Shown in pieces: positions 42,415 through 51,123 of a stretch of 64,000 nucleotides of DNA. The DNA is taken from the NCBI GenBank assembly GCA_038042195.1, contig JBBTET010000007.1:50462-114461 (forward strand), given 5' to 3'. The DNA is from JACRIM01 sp038042195 (GTDB taxonomy: Bacteria; Planctomycetota; Phycisphaerae; UBA1845; UTPLA1). Position numbers and translations under genes: made by a program. Numbering within the stretch: the first letter of the stretch is position 1; each line of letters starts with the position of its first letter. The notes under the pieces are model-generated. The model was not told where the DNA came from and searched no databases. It saw only the letters and a program-made list of their open reading frames with translations.

Positions 42415-44457
42415 ATGCCCGACGACCTTGATAAACTCCGCACCGACCTCGACACGATCGACGCGCAACTCATTACCGACCTTGCCGCGCGCGAAGCCAT
42501 CGTCGCCGCCATCACCAGTCTAAAGCTCGACGGCGGTGCAGCCCTGCGAGACATGCAGCGAGAGGAAGACCTGCTCACCAAGGTCGTCGAACGCGCCCGT
42601 GCCTCCGGACTCGACGGCCACTACATCACCCGCCTCTTCCGTGAAATCCTCGACCACTCCGTCCGCCATCAACAGGAAGCCCTCGTCGACAAGGACAATC
42701 CCCAGCGCGCCGGCCAACGCATCATCACCGTCGCCTATCAGGGCACCGAGGGTGCCTACAGCCATGTCGCTGCCAACCGCCACTTCGGTCCGCGCGGCCT
42801 GGAGCATGTCGCCTACAAAGGCCACGACAGCTTCGCCGAGATGCTCGAGGCGGTGCGCGATCACGTCGCTGATTACGCCGTGCTGCCCATCGAGAATACA
42901 ACGGCCGGCTCCATCAACGAGTCCTACGACCTGCTCGCCCGCATGAACCTCGCCGTCGTCGGCGAGGAGATCATTCGCGTGGATCACTGCCTCCTTGCGT
43001 TGGAAGAGGTACCCCTCTCTCGCATCCGCCGTATCTACTCGCACCCCAAGGCGCTCGATCAATGCACTGACTTCCTCCGTGAATTGAAACACTGCCAGAT
43101 CGAGTCCTTCGCCAACACCGCCATGGCTGCGAAAAAAATTCGTGACGACCAGGACCTTTCCCAGGCTGCGATCGCCAGTGAAGAGGCCGCCCGACTCTAC
43201 GGCCTCACCGTCATACGCCGCGATGTTGCGAATCAGAAGGAGAACTACACGCGCTTCGTCATCGTGGCCTCGGAGCCGGTGAAGCTCGACCTCCGCATTC
43301 CCGGCAAGACGTCGATCCTCTTCGCTACGCGCCACGAGGAAGGCGCACTCGTCGACTGCCTCAACATCCTCGCGGCAGACAAGCTCAATCTCACCAAGCT
43401 CGAATCTCGCCCGCGCCCCGGCACGCCCTGGGAATATCTCTTCTACGTCGACTTTGAAGGCAACATCGCCGACCCAAAGGTCGCAGACGCGCTCAGGAAA
43501 CTCGCCGCCAAGACGAACTTCCTCAAAGTCCTCGGCTCGTATCCGGCGCGCACGACGAGCAAACCCGCCGCCCCGCGAACGACGGTTGACGTCGTGCCAG
43601 AAATTGCGTCGCTCGACGATTCTCCAGACGACACCGCCCCGCACCCCGACGTCCTCGCCATGCTGGAGAAGAAGCCCTACAAGCTTGCCTCGCGCACCGC
43701 CCGCCCGCAAGGCTCGCAATTCCACGTCGGTGAGGTCGTCATCGGCGGCGACAAGCCCGTCATCATCGCCGGCCCCTGCTCCGTCGAATCGCGCGAGCAG
43801 ATCATGATCTGCGCCAAACTTGTCAAGGAACTCGGTGGCCACATCCTCCGCGGCGGCTGCTTCAAACCTCGTACCAGTCCCTATGCCTTCCAGGGCCTCG
43901 GCTATGAAGGTCTCGACCTCCTCGTCGAAGCGGGCCGGACCTATGGCTTGCCAATCGTCACCGAAGTCATGCATCCCGCCGATCTGGAGAAGGTCGCGCA
44001 GAAGGCCGACATCATCCAACTCGGTGCCCGCAACATGCAGAACTTCTCCTTGCTCAAGGAACTGGGCCGCATCGACCGCCCTGTGATCCTCAAGCGCGGC
44101 ATGATGGCCAGCATCGACGAGTGGCTCGCCGCCGCCGAATACATTCTTGCTCACGGCAACCAGCAGGTCATCCTCTGCGAGCGCGGCATCCGGACGTTTG
44201 AGACGGCCACGCGCAACACGCTCGACCTCTCTGCCGTGCCCGTCGTCAAGGAACTGACTCATTTGCCGGTCATCGTCGACCCTTCCCACGCATGTGGAAC
44301 CTGGCGTTGGGTTCCGGCAATGACAGAGGCCGCCATCGCCGCCGGTGCTGACGGCGTCATGGTCGAAATCCACCCCGAACCGGCCAAGGCCCTGTCCGAT
44401 GGCCCACAGGCCCTCGACTTCGACATCTTTCGCAAGCTGATGCAACGCATTACATAA
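42415..44457 (+). CDS. Chorismate mutase-prephenate dehydratase-DAHP synthase fusion
   Basis: The 680-residue protein joins three enzymes of aromatic amino acid synthesis. Residues 1 to about 90 are an AroQ-type chorismate mutase (DLDTIDAQLITDLAAREAIV). Residues about 102-285 are prephenate dehydratase, with VAYQGTEGAYSH and the NYTRF signature (277-281). An ACT domain follows with GALV (310-313) and ESRP (330-333), the phenylalanine-binding motifs. After a linker of about 60 residues comes a type I-beta/KDO8PS-like DAHP synthase from about 430, with AGPCSVES (452-459) and FKPRTSPYAFQG. The order places the first and last phenylalanine-branch steps on one chain. The ACT domain may impose feedback on both (inference). 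Confidence 0.93.
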   Translation: MPDDLDKLRTDLDTIDAQLITDLAAREAIVAAITSLKLDGGAALRDMQREEDLLTKVVERARASGLDGHYITRLFREILDHSVRHQQEALVDKDNPQRAGQRIITVAYQGTEGAYSHVAANRHFGPRGLEHVAYKGHDSFAEMLEAVRDHVADYAVLPIENTTAGSINESYDLLARMNLAVVGEEIIRVDHCLLALEEVPLSRIRRIYSHPKALDQCTDFLRELKHCQIESFANTAMAAKKIRDDQDLSQAAIASEEAARLYGLTVIRRDVANQKENYTRFVIVASEPVKLDLRIPGKTSILFATRHEEGALVDCLNILAADKLNLTKLESRPRPGTPWEYLFYVDFEGNIADPKVADALRKLAAKTNFLKVLGSYPARTTSKPAAPRTTVDVVPEIASLDDSPDDTAPHPDVLAMLEKKPYKLASRTARPQGSQFHVGEVVIGGDKPVIIAGPCSVESREQIMICAKLVKELGGHILRGGCFKPRTSPYAFQGLGYEGLDLLVEAGRTYGLPIVTEVMHPADLEKVAQKADIIQLGARNMQNFSLLKELGRIDRPVILKRGMMASIDEWLAAAEYILAHGNQQVILCERGIRTFETATRNTLDLSAVPVVKELTHLPVIVDPSHACGTWRWVPAMTEAAIAAGADGVMVEIHPEPAKALSDGPQALDFDIFRKLMQRIT

Positions 44458-44748
44458 TGAAGAACATCCAATAGCCTCCCGGTTTTGCCGGGGCTTCCCG
44501 GTGTTCGTGGGGCAATTCGTTTTCTCACACTCCCCCCACATACCGAGTCAATCTCCGGGCACACAGAGCCTTGCGCAAACCAATAATGCAACTTTGGACA
44601 CGCTGAGGGGCCTTTTTCAACGGCAAGAGGCGCTTACGCGACCATTTAACGACAGCGTAGGTCGCTAATTTTTGAGTGTCGCAAAAAATAATTCCGGATT
44701 TTCCGAGCGCCGCAGGTTCGGTTTGCGATTCACATCCCTGAACTAGAG
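44458..44748. other. Intergenic region after the aromatic fusion gene
   Basis: No gene is seen. The GC content drops compared with the fusion gene. A short GC hairpin (CCCGGTTTTGCCGGG, about 44477-44491) could be part of a terminator but lacks a T-run. The region marks the left border of a block bracketed by two copies of the fusion gene's 3' end. Confidence 0.4.
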
Positions 44749-45039
44749 GTGCTTTTGTGCCAAGTAGCTAGCTGGAGCCAGGGAGTGACTCGTGAGTGCA
44801 GTATTACGCCAGTGGACCCTATCCGCCAGGAATGTTCGATTCTGGCTGGTTGCCTCCTGGACATACCTGAAAGGAAGCGATTATGGGTTCTTGACGAGTT
44901 GACCGAGTTGTTCGTCATCGCACTGCAAGAGGGGCGACAAAGTAACCCTAGATTGCTAGCTGCCATGGATAAGCTGAAATCGCTACTTAACGAGACTGAA
45001 ACCCCCCCAAGGACACCACACGCCAAAAAAAATACGTGA
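44749..45039 (+). CDS. Hypothetical small protein
   Basis: The 96-residue frame starts at a GTG with AGAGGT just upstream. The later part (ERKRLWVLDELTELFVIALQ) reads like a genuine helical domain, and base composition is lower in GC than that of neighbours. I do not recognise the family. It precedes the sigma factor gene in the same direction, so a regulatory role is conceivable but unsupported. Confidence 0.4.
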   Translation: MLLCQVASWSQGVTRECSITPVDPIRQECSILAGCLLDIPERKRLWVLDELTELFVIALQEGRQSNPRLLAAMDKLKSLLNETETPPRTPHAKKNT

Positions 45040-45124
45040 CATCCGCACCTCCCACCTGATTGCGCGATCGGTGCGATAAAAACAGGCACTGTAAGTACGG
45101 AGAGGCTCTCCGCGCGGAGGGCAC

Positions 45125-45158
45125 GAAGGCGGTTGGCCAAGATCTGCCAACCGCCTTC
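45125..45158. repeat. Perfect 13-base hairpin upstream of the sigma factor gene
   Basis: GAAGGCGGTTGGC (45125-45137) pairs exactly with GCCAACCGCCTTC (45146-45158) around eight bases. No T-run follows on either strand. It lies in the non-coding gap 45040-45364 and may be a regulatory or dispersed repeat element. Confidence 0.5.
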
Positions 45159-45307
45159 AGGGCCAATGGCGGGGGTTGCACTGAGACGATCGCCCAAGAC
45201 CAACCGGTGAATATCCCATCGTGTCGATGAAGCCCCTGGATCATCAAGTACTTACCGCGATTTCGCAACGATCAACCCTGAAAAGTATTCTGGACACAGA
45301 GAACGGG

Positions 45308-45313
45308 TATAAT
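45308..45313 (+). promoter_or_regulatory. Consensus -10 element before the sigma factor gene
   Basis: TATAAT at 45308-45313 is a perfect -10 hexamer, 52 bases before the ATG at 45365. The expected -35 position holds no good match. TGGACA at 45291-45296 is too close. The assignment is tentative. Confidence 0.35.
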
Positions 45314-45364
45314 CGATGAGTAGTAAGAATCACATGCCCCCGTGTTCTCGCGAACGGATTGCAT

Positions 45365-45997
45365 ATGAGTGTCGCTCCCACATCTCCCGGATACGAATCG
45401 GGGCACTCCTCGATCCATGAGGCCCGGCTTCAGTTGGAACGCCTGCTGCGAAGTCACGCAGCCAACCTGGATGCCTTTGTTAACAATCGCATTCCTGAAA
45501 AACTGCGTTCCAAATTTTCCGCGGACGACGTGCTTCAGGAGGCTTGGGTTGCGGCATTTCAGAATTGTCAATTCCTGGCCGACATGCCGGCCGACCGCTT
45601 TCTTCGCTGGTTACAGTATGTATCCAAGCGCATTTTGATTTCGCATATCCGTTTTCACACGGCAATGAAACGCCAGAGGATCGGGCGGGCCACGTATGAA
45701 AAAGCAGACTTATCGACATCGCTGGTCGACCTCTTCCAGGTTGTGCGGGGGGCCGATCGCACGCCCAGCAGCCTAGCCGCTCAGAATGAACTTGCGGGAG
45801 AGGTGCGCCACGCGCTCGATCGACTGCCTGAGTTAAGCCGACAAGTTCTTTGGATGCATCACATCGAAGGCGTTGAATTAGACGAGATGGCCGCGCGACT
45901 TGAGCGGACACCGGATGCCATTCGAGGCCTGATCTTTCGTGCCAGAAAGCAACTGGCCGACAAACTCTCCTCGTCGAGCATGGGTGATGGGCAGTAA
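45365..45997 (+). CDS. ECF-like RNA polymerase sigma factor
   Basis: The 210-residue protein has sigma region 2 (FSADDVLQEAWVAAFQ and the DRFLRWLQYVSKRILISHIR stretch) and region 4 (RHALDRLPELSRQVLWMHHI, then ELDEMAARLERTPDAIRGLI, a helix-turn-helix). A spacer of about 70 residues separates them. No long region 3 is present, so it is ECF-type, of the kind paired with Ser/Thr kinases in planctomycetes. The ATG at 45365 is preferred over the TTG two codons earlier. The kinase gene starts inside its last codons (11-base overlap). Kinase-controlled activity is likely but inferred from the pairing. Confidence 0.9.
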   Translation: MSVAPTSPGYESGHSSIHEARLQLERLLRSHAANLDAFVNNRIPEKLRSKFSADDVLQEAWVAAFQNCQFLADMPADRFLRWLQYVSKRILISHIRFHTAMKRQRIGRATYEKADLSTSLVDLFQVVRGADRTPSSLAAQNELAGEVRHALDRLPELSRQVLWMHHIEGVELDEMAARLERTPDAIRGLIFRARKQLADKLSSSSMGDGQ

Positions 45998-48140
45998 CCC
46001 GACCAAGACGCTCCCGAAATCAACCTCCTCCGAGCCGCCGGATGTGTCCGCCGCGACTTCTCTCGACTCCATTGTTGATTTGGTGCTTGACCGGCATCCC
46101 CAACAGCTCCCGGACGAAAGCGCGCTTTGGAACAGCTTTCCCGATCACATGCCCGCTTTGTATGACCAGCTCAAACGAGCACGGGTGATCCGGCAGGCTT
46201 CCGAACTCGCGCAGTCACTCCCTCCAACCCTCTCGGAAATGAACTCGGACACTTCGACGGCTCGGGATGACATCGCGTATTTGCAGAAGCAGCTCCCAGA
46301 CTACGAGTTCCACGACAAACTGGGACGGGGCGGTCAGGCCAGCGTCTACGAAGCGATTCAACGGTCCACGAATCGGCCGGTGGCCATCAAACTCCTGCGG
46401 CATGGCCCATTGGCCGGCGAAGCCGAACGCGCCCGATTTCAGCGCGAGTTGAACGTCATCGCCCGGCTTCGACACCCCAATATCGTCTCGGTGTTCATGG
46501 GCGGAGTTGTCGATGGCCAGCATTGGTTCTCGATGGAATGTATAGAGGAGGCCGAGTCCCTTGACGACTATCTTCTACTCAAGCAACCCTCGCTTCGGGA
46601 GTTCATCGTTCTATTCGAACAGGTCGTTCGTGCAATCGCGTACGCCCATCAGCAGGCCGTCATTCACCGCGACATCAAGCCGTCGAATGTCCTGGTGGAT
46701 TGCCACGGCATCCCCCGCGTCGTGGATTTTGGCCTTGCCAAGATCATGAACAATGAAGAGACGAGTGATGATCTGTCACAACATGGGCAGATCCTCGGAA
46801 CGTTGCCCTATCTCAGTCCCGAACAAATCACCCACGGCTCGGGACAGGTCGATGTCCGCTCAGATGTGTATGCGATGGGGGTCATGCTGTACAAGTTACT
46901 TGCCGGCCGCTTTCCCTACAGCATCGACGGCACTCCCGAAGACATTCGTCAGAACATCTGCGGAGCCGTACCTGAATCCATTCGTGGTACGCAGTTTGCC
47001 CCCAACGCGTCCGGCCATTCGACCGACCTGATTCCCCACGACCTTGAGAAAATTGTCTTCAAGTCCCTGGAGAAGGAAAAGGAGCGGCGCTACCAGTCGG
47101 CCCTGGCCCTGGCCGATGATCTGGCCTGCTACCTGCATGGCGACGCAGTCTCCGCACGGGGGGCCGATCACTGGTACCAAGCCCGCAAGACGCTCAAGAA
47201 GCACAAGCGCGCCGTCATCGTGGCCGCATCGTTCGTTGCGCTCTTGGTGACCTCGCTGGTGGTCCTGTATTCGCAGTGGCAGCGAGCGGAGGCGATCGCG
47301 TACCAATACCAACTGGGTCTCGATGCGGCCTCCTACGCCCGCTGGGGGTCAGTGGCCCGCGATGCCGGTCGCAATGAGGATGCGATCGCCATGTTTGAGA
47401 AGGCCATCGAGATCAGCAGGCTCGCGGATCGGGCCACCCCGGTTCTGCTCGCGGCCAGAGTCGACGCCTGTCAGAGGATGGGCATCATGTACTACACCAT
47501 GAATGAGATTGATCGAGGCGATCGCATCCTCTCCATCGCCCAGGCGGCCATGAAGGAATTTGAGTCCCAGGGAGACGAGAATCTTCGGCTTCGGTCCCAG
47601 CTTTTGGTTCATCGCCTTGCGGCTGAGGGCGCGAGGAGACGAAAAGACCGTCCACGGCAAATCGACGAAAGCCTCAAGGCCCTCGAAATCTGCAATCGAC
47701 TCATGGCAACTTCTCCGAGCAATGCGGACATGCTTCGCCTAAAAAAGAACTGCCTCATTGGAGTGTCGACCGCCTACCTCGACTCAGAGAATCTCGCAAT
47801 GGCCCGCCTGAAGATCACCGAGTTGCAAAACCTCATTCAGGAACTTATGCGTCGCGATCCTAAGGAAGCGGAATGCGATCTCGATGAAATGATGTGCCGA
47901 ATTCGATTGGCACAGTGCGCCATGTTGACAAAGACCGCCGACGGATTCGAAGCAGGTATCATGATCCTCAGCGTGGCCCAAAGGCAACACAAGCGTCGGG
48001 TGATCAATGGTCGATTCAAGGACCTACTCCAAAGTGCCGAATCAATCGAATTGGACCTCAGGACCTTGAGGGCATGGGGCGAGAAACAACTAAAAAATCG
48101 CTTCCCGACCCACCGCCCCTCATGGTCACTGATCTTCTGA
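45987..48140 (+). CDS. Transmembrane Ser/Thr protein kinase with TPR-like extracytoplasmic domain
   Basis: From the ATG at 45987 the product is 717 residues. An N-terminal helical extension of about 110 residues precedes the kinase domain. That domain has LGRGGQASVYEA (glycine loop), PVAIKLL (lysine), VIHRDIKPSNVLV (catalytic loop), VVDFGLAKI (metal loop) and YLSPEQ. A single membrane helix follows (AVIVAASFVALLVTSLVVL). The C-terminal 270 residues are helical repeats resembling TPRs (GRNEDAIAMFEKAIEISR). The layout is that of PknB-type receptors coupled to ECF factors. It probably controls the overlapping sigma factor in response to an envelope signal (inference). Confidence 0.92.
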   Translation: MGSNPTKTLPKSTSSEPPDVSAATSLDSIVDLVLDRHPQQLPDESALWNSFPDHMPALYDQLKRARVIRQASELAQSLPPTLSEMNSDTSTARDDIAYLQKQLPDYEFHDKLGRGGQASVYEAIQRSTNRPVAIKLLRHGPLAGEAERARFQRELNVIARLRHPNIVSVFMGGVVDGQHWFSMECIEEAESLDDYLLLKQPSLREFIVLFEQVVRAIAYAHQQAVIHRDIKPSNVLVDCHGIPRVVDFGLAKIMNNEETSDDLSQHGQILGTLPYLSPEQITHGSGQVDVRSDVYAMGVMLYKLLAGRFPYSIDGTPEDIRQNICGAVPESIRGTQFAPNASGHSTDLIPHDLEKIVFKSLEKEKERRYQSALALADDLACYLHGDAVSARGADHWYQARKTLKKHKRAVIVAASFVALLVTSLVVLYSQWQRAEAIAYQYQLGLDAASYARWGSVARDAGRNEDAIAMFEKAIEISRLADRATPVLLAARVDACQRMGIMYYTMNEIDRGDRILSIAQAAMKEFESQGDENLRLRSQLLVHRLAAEGARRRKDRPRQIDESLKALEICNRLMATSPSNADMLRLKKNCLIGVSTAYLDSENLAMARLKITELQNLIQELMRRDPKEAECDLDEMMCRIRLAQCAMLTKTADGFEAGIMILSVAQRQHKRRVINGRFKDLLQSAESIELDLRTLRAWGEKQLKNRFPTHRPSWSLIF

Positions 48141-48143
48141 TTG

Positions 48144-48704
48144 TCATGCCGGTGGAATGTCAGTTGTTTCCATAGGCATTTCATCATCATCCAAGTCCGG
48201 TTCTGGCTCGTTAACCCGCTGAAGCCTGAGATTCAGGTAGGCGGTGGCTGCGTACGGAGGCGAACCCGAGGCGGTGCCGGTGGACAGGTCGTAATTCATG
48301 TCCGCGCCGCTGCCGATCTCGCGATCGGCCGTGCCAGTCATGGGTGGAGGCGACACGAACTCCCCAATCACTGGATTGTCCGTATCGTCATGGGCCGTCC
48401 ACCACTTGCCATCTCCTGTGGACACCGATGGATTGGTCAATCGCCATTGCTCATCCACGGTCCCCTGCGAATCGACGTGGGAGACCAAGATCGTGGTGAC
48501 ATTCCAGGAGTTTTGCTTATTCACCGTCGTGGCGTATTCCAACTCCAGACTCACCCGGTAGATCACGGCACTTTCCGGATCGTTGCGGGTCTCGTGGATG
48601 GAATACTGCACCTTGTACTCACTTGGCGTCGCCTCCGCGGCGCGCGGCATGGCCACGGTGACAACCAAAAGGGACAGTAGGGTGACGAGTGGTCGATGGT
48701 ACAT
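48144..48704 (-). CDS. Secreted hypothetical protein
   Basis: The 186-residue protein has a signal peptide ending near AEA and a GGAG site before its ATG. The mature part is beta-rich, with alternating polar residues (VIYRVSLELEYATTVNKQNS) and an acidic, proline-rich tail (EPEPDLDDDEMPMETTDIPP). I recognise no family. It converges with the kinase gene, three bases between stops. It lies inside the block bracketed by the two copies of the aromatic fusion 3' end. Confidence 0.65.
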   Translation of the reverse strand: MYHRPLVTLLSLLVVTVAMPRAAEATPSEYKVQYSIHETRNDPESAVIYRVSLELEYATTVNKQNSWNVTTILVSHVDSQGTVDEQWRLTNPSVSTGDGKWWTAHDDTDNPVIGEFVSPPPMTGTADREIGSGADMNYDLSTGTASGSPPYAATAYLNLRLQRVNEPEPDLDDDEMPMETTDIPPA

Positions 48705-49042
48705 GGACCCGGCTCCTTTTCGTGAAAAGAGCGCACGAACTCACGACCCCTGCCGCGTCAAAACGCCGGCGCGGACCGCCCCCGACGAGCCGGGTGCGAA
48801 CTGATTCTCAGTTCGGGCTGAGTGAGGAAACGACGCTCAAGGACTCAATCTCGACATCGGGGCGACAAGGCCGTCGACGTCGATGGAATGAAAGTCGCAA
48901 ACGGAGTCCAATGCGCTCGGGAAAAATAAATAAATTTGACCCGACCACGACGAATCATCACAAATCGTCGCTGCCAACCACGATCGTCTCGCTTATGCAC
49001 CGCCCATGCACACCATCCTCACGTCCCACGACGGGGGTGGCA
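48705..49042. other. Intergenic region upstream of the secreted protein
   Basis: No gene is supported. An A/T-rich patch (AAAAATAAATAAATTTGACC, near 48923-48942) stands out against GC-rich flanks and may be part of the minus-strand promoter for the secreted protein. Confidence 0.4.
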
Positions 49043-49160
49043 GGCGGCGCTCATGGCGTGATGGTGGAGAATCACCCCGAACCAGTGAAGGCCTCCTCCG
49101 ACGGTCCCCAAGCCCTCGACATCGATGTGTTTCGGAAGCTGATGCAACGTATCGTTAGGC
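49043..49160 (+). pseudogene. Decayed 3' fragment of a DAHP synthase gene
   Basis: Translation in the plus frame gives GGAHGVMVENHPEPVKASSD then GPQALDIDVFRKLMQRI. This matches the C-terminus of the fusion gene at 44341-44451 (AGADGVMVEIHPEPAKALSD, GPQALDFDIFRKLMQRI) almost residue for residue. The DNA is about three-quarters identical over some 115 bases. Nothing upstream resembles the rest of the enzyme, and the stop codon is lost. A GC hairpin follows at 49189-49208. Confidence 0.85.
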
Positions 49161-49314
49161 GCAAGGGCGGTTTTCATTCGCTGGTAGCGGCCCCCCTCCG
49201 TGGGGGCCGACGAATCTCGCGCATGTCATAAGGTTTCATCGATTTCGTCGTTCGCCACAGAGGGCGAACGCTCCAACCGACTGATAACTGCACTAACTGG
49301 CCCCATCGGGATCA

Positions 49315-50982
49315 TCAGCTCCCCAACAAATCATCGACGAACACGGGAATGTCGAGCGCATTCGCGGCTCCGCTTGCATCGACATCCGCACGACGCCGCT
49401 CGTCCACCGAGCCGGTTCCGCTCACAACCGCCGCGATGAAGGGCGCGATATCCCGCCCGTCGGCCACGCCGTCGCCGTTGATGTCGCTATGCACGAACTG
49501 AATCGCCCCCATCACGTTGATCACGCCATAGCCGCGCACAAACAGTGAATCAAATGCAGACGTTCCGAGAAACAAATCCGCGTTGTGAAACAGTGCCCGG
49601 CGAATCTTGTCTACGGACCAGCTTGGGTGTGCCTGAACGATCAGTGCCACGCCGCCCGCCACCACCGGTGTCGAGAGCGACGTGCCGTTGACGCCCACGA
49701 TGTTTGTGTTCGTACTGAAGCTCGTCGTCTGCGTGGAAATCCCGCGAGCGAGTACCTCCGGCTTGACTCGACCATCAGCGCTCGGTCCATCCGATGAAAA
49801 CGAGGCGATTGCACCGGTGTTGTCCACGGCCCCGCATGTCAGCACCTTCAACGCATCGGCGGGGGCAATCAAATGCGAGATCGTCGCATTACTGTCATGG
49901 CCCTCATTGCCGGCGGCTGTGCAGCACGGCATTCCGTTGTCAGTCGCCGTGTTCACTGCGATGGTTGTGACCGCAGTGAGCCCGTCGAGGTCGGCCTGTG
50001 TGTACCAATCGATGTAGCCCAGTGAGCTGGTCGCCATGTCGGCCCCGTTGGCCTCCAGCCACTCAATTCCTGCCACGTAGTTGTCTTCCTCCGCGGGGAC
50101 TTCCTGGCTGACATCCTCCGTCTTCGCGAGCAGGAACTGTGCATCAAATGCCGCGCCGACCAGCACCGTCGGGAAAAAGGCTCCCATGACTCCGAGAATG
50201 TACGTGCCGTGTGAGGATTGACCGTCTGGGTCGCCGGGTTGTTGGGTGGTATCGCCATCGTTATTAATGAAGTCATGCTCGTCAATAATCTGCACAGGGT
50301 GCGCGCCACCGGTTGTTTGGTTGAAGGCGTCATGCGACCGATTGAACCCGGTATCGAGGATGCCGATGACAATCCCCGTACCGGTGTAGCCCACGTCATG
50401 AGCAGCCACCACGTTGACTTGGGTTAATTGGTCGTAGCTGGCGTTGTACCAAGCGGCACCGCTTCCACGCGGGATGCTCTCTTGTCGTCGTTGCTCAACC
50501 GGCACCTTGCGCCGTGCCGCGCGGGCCACGGGCTGAATGCGCCGAACGAACGGCAGCGCTTCGAGTGCGGTCACCTGTGTCAACGTCGCCTCGACGCTGA
50601 TTCCATTCAGCCAAAGAGATTCATGACGCGCGACGGCCCCGGTGTTTGTGACAGCCCGAATGTACGATGCTTCCAGGGGCAGGTCGCGCCAATCGGCCAG
50701 CCCCGAACTCGTCCGACGAAGGCGTCGCCGCTGCGCCGACTTTGGGTTTAGATTCGCGGATTGGTTCGCGATGGCACTGCGTTGTTGATTCTCCGTGGGG
50801 AGATTTTTGTCTGTGAAAAATACCCAGACGCGCTGGGGTGCATTCGGTTCGGCCTGCATGGCGAGGCGGAGCGATTGAGTGACCACCGGGCTGCCGCGCC
50901 CTTGATGATCCACCGGTTGAGTTCCGCCCGTACCCGCCAATTGCGCGGCCGCCCATCCCGAAATGAGAAAAGAAAGTATCAC
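49315..50982 (-). CDS. Secreted subtilisin-like (S8) protease with dockerin-type C-terminus
   Basis: The GTG at 50982 has GGAGGG eight bases before it. The 555-residue product has a signal peptide, a propeptide-like region, and the S8 catalytic triad in order: Asp in GILDTGFN, His in SSHGTYILG, Ser in GTSLSTPVVAGG. The oxyanion asparagine is in CCTAAGNEGHD. After the protease comes a dockerin-like pair of calcium loops, DINGDGVADGRDIAPFI and DVDASGAANALDIPVFV. In planctomycetes these tails are common on secreted proteins; cohesins are usually absent. An extracellular protease is likely. Confidence 0.92.
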   Translation of the reverse strand: MILSFLISGWAAAQLAGTGGTQPVDHQGRGSPVVTQSLRLAMQAEPNAPQRVWVFFTDKNLPTENQQRSAIANQSANLNPKSAQRRRLRRTSSGLADWRDLPLEASYIRAVTNTGAVARHESLWLNGISVEATLTQVTALEALPFVRRIQPVARAARRKVPVEQRRQESIPRGSGAAWYNASYDQLTQVNVVAAHDVGYTGTGIVIGILDTGFNRSHDAFNQTTGGAHPVQIIDEHDFINNDGDTTQQPGDPDGQSSHGTYILGVMGAFFPTVLVGAAFDAQFLLAKTEDVSQEVPAEEDNYVAGIEWLEANGADMATSSLGYIDWYTQADLDGLTAVTTIAVNTATDNGMPCCTAAGNEGHDSNATISHLIAPADALKVLTCGAVDNTGAIASFSSDGPSADGRVKPEVLARGISTQTTSFSTNTNIVGVNGTSLSTPVVAGGVALIVQAHPSWSVDKIRRALFHNADLFLGTSAFDSLFVRGYGVINVMGAIQFVHSDINGDGVADGRDIAPFIAAVVSGTGSVDERRRADVDASGAANALDIPVFVDDLLGS

Positions 50983-51123
50983 AGGTTCAACCCTCCGGAT
51001 GCTCGACCGGAGCGCCGAGACCTACCCATTATATCCAGTTGCCCTTTGATATTCGATTTACCTTGTTCAATTTGCCCCCCGCCGGCCCCAGAGACCCTTC
51101 CCAAGTCCCAGTTACTCCACGTC

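Noticed and set aside
42520..44541. 673-codon open frame antisense to the aromatic fusion gene
   Set aside because: The plus-strand gene has clear enzyme motifs throughout; the minus frame gives Asp/Gly/Val-rich sequence without motifs.
48689..49231. 180-codon open frame containing a DAHP synthase-like tail
   Set aside because: Only the last third resembles the enzyme and the rest is nonsense. I annotate it as a decayed fragment instead of a gene.
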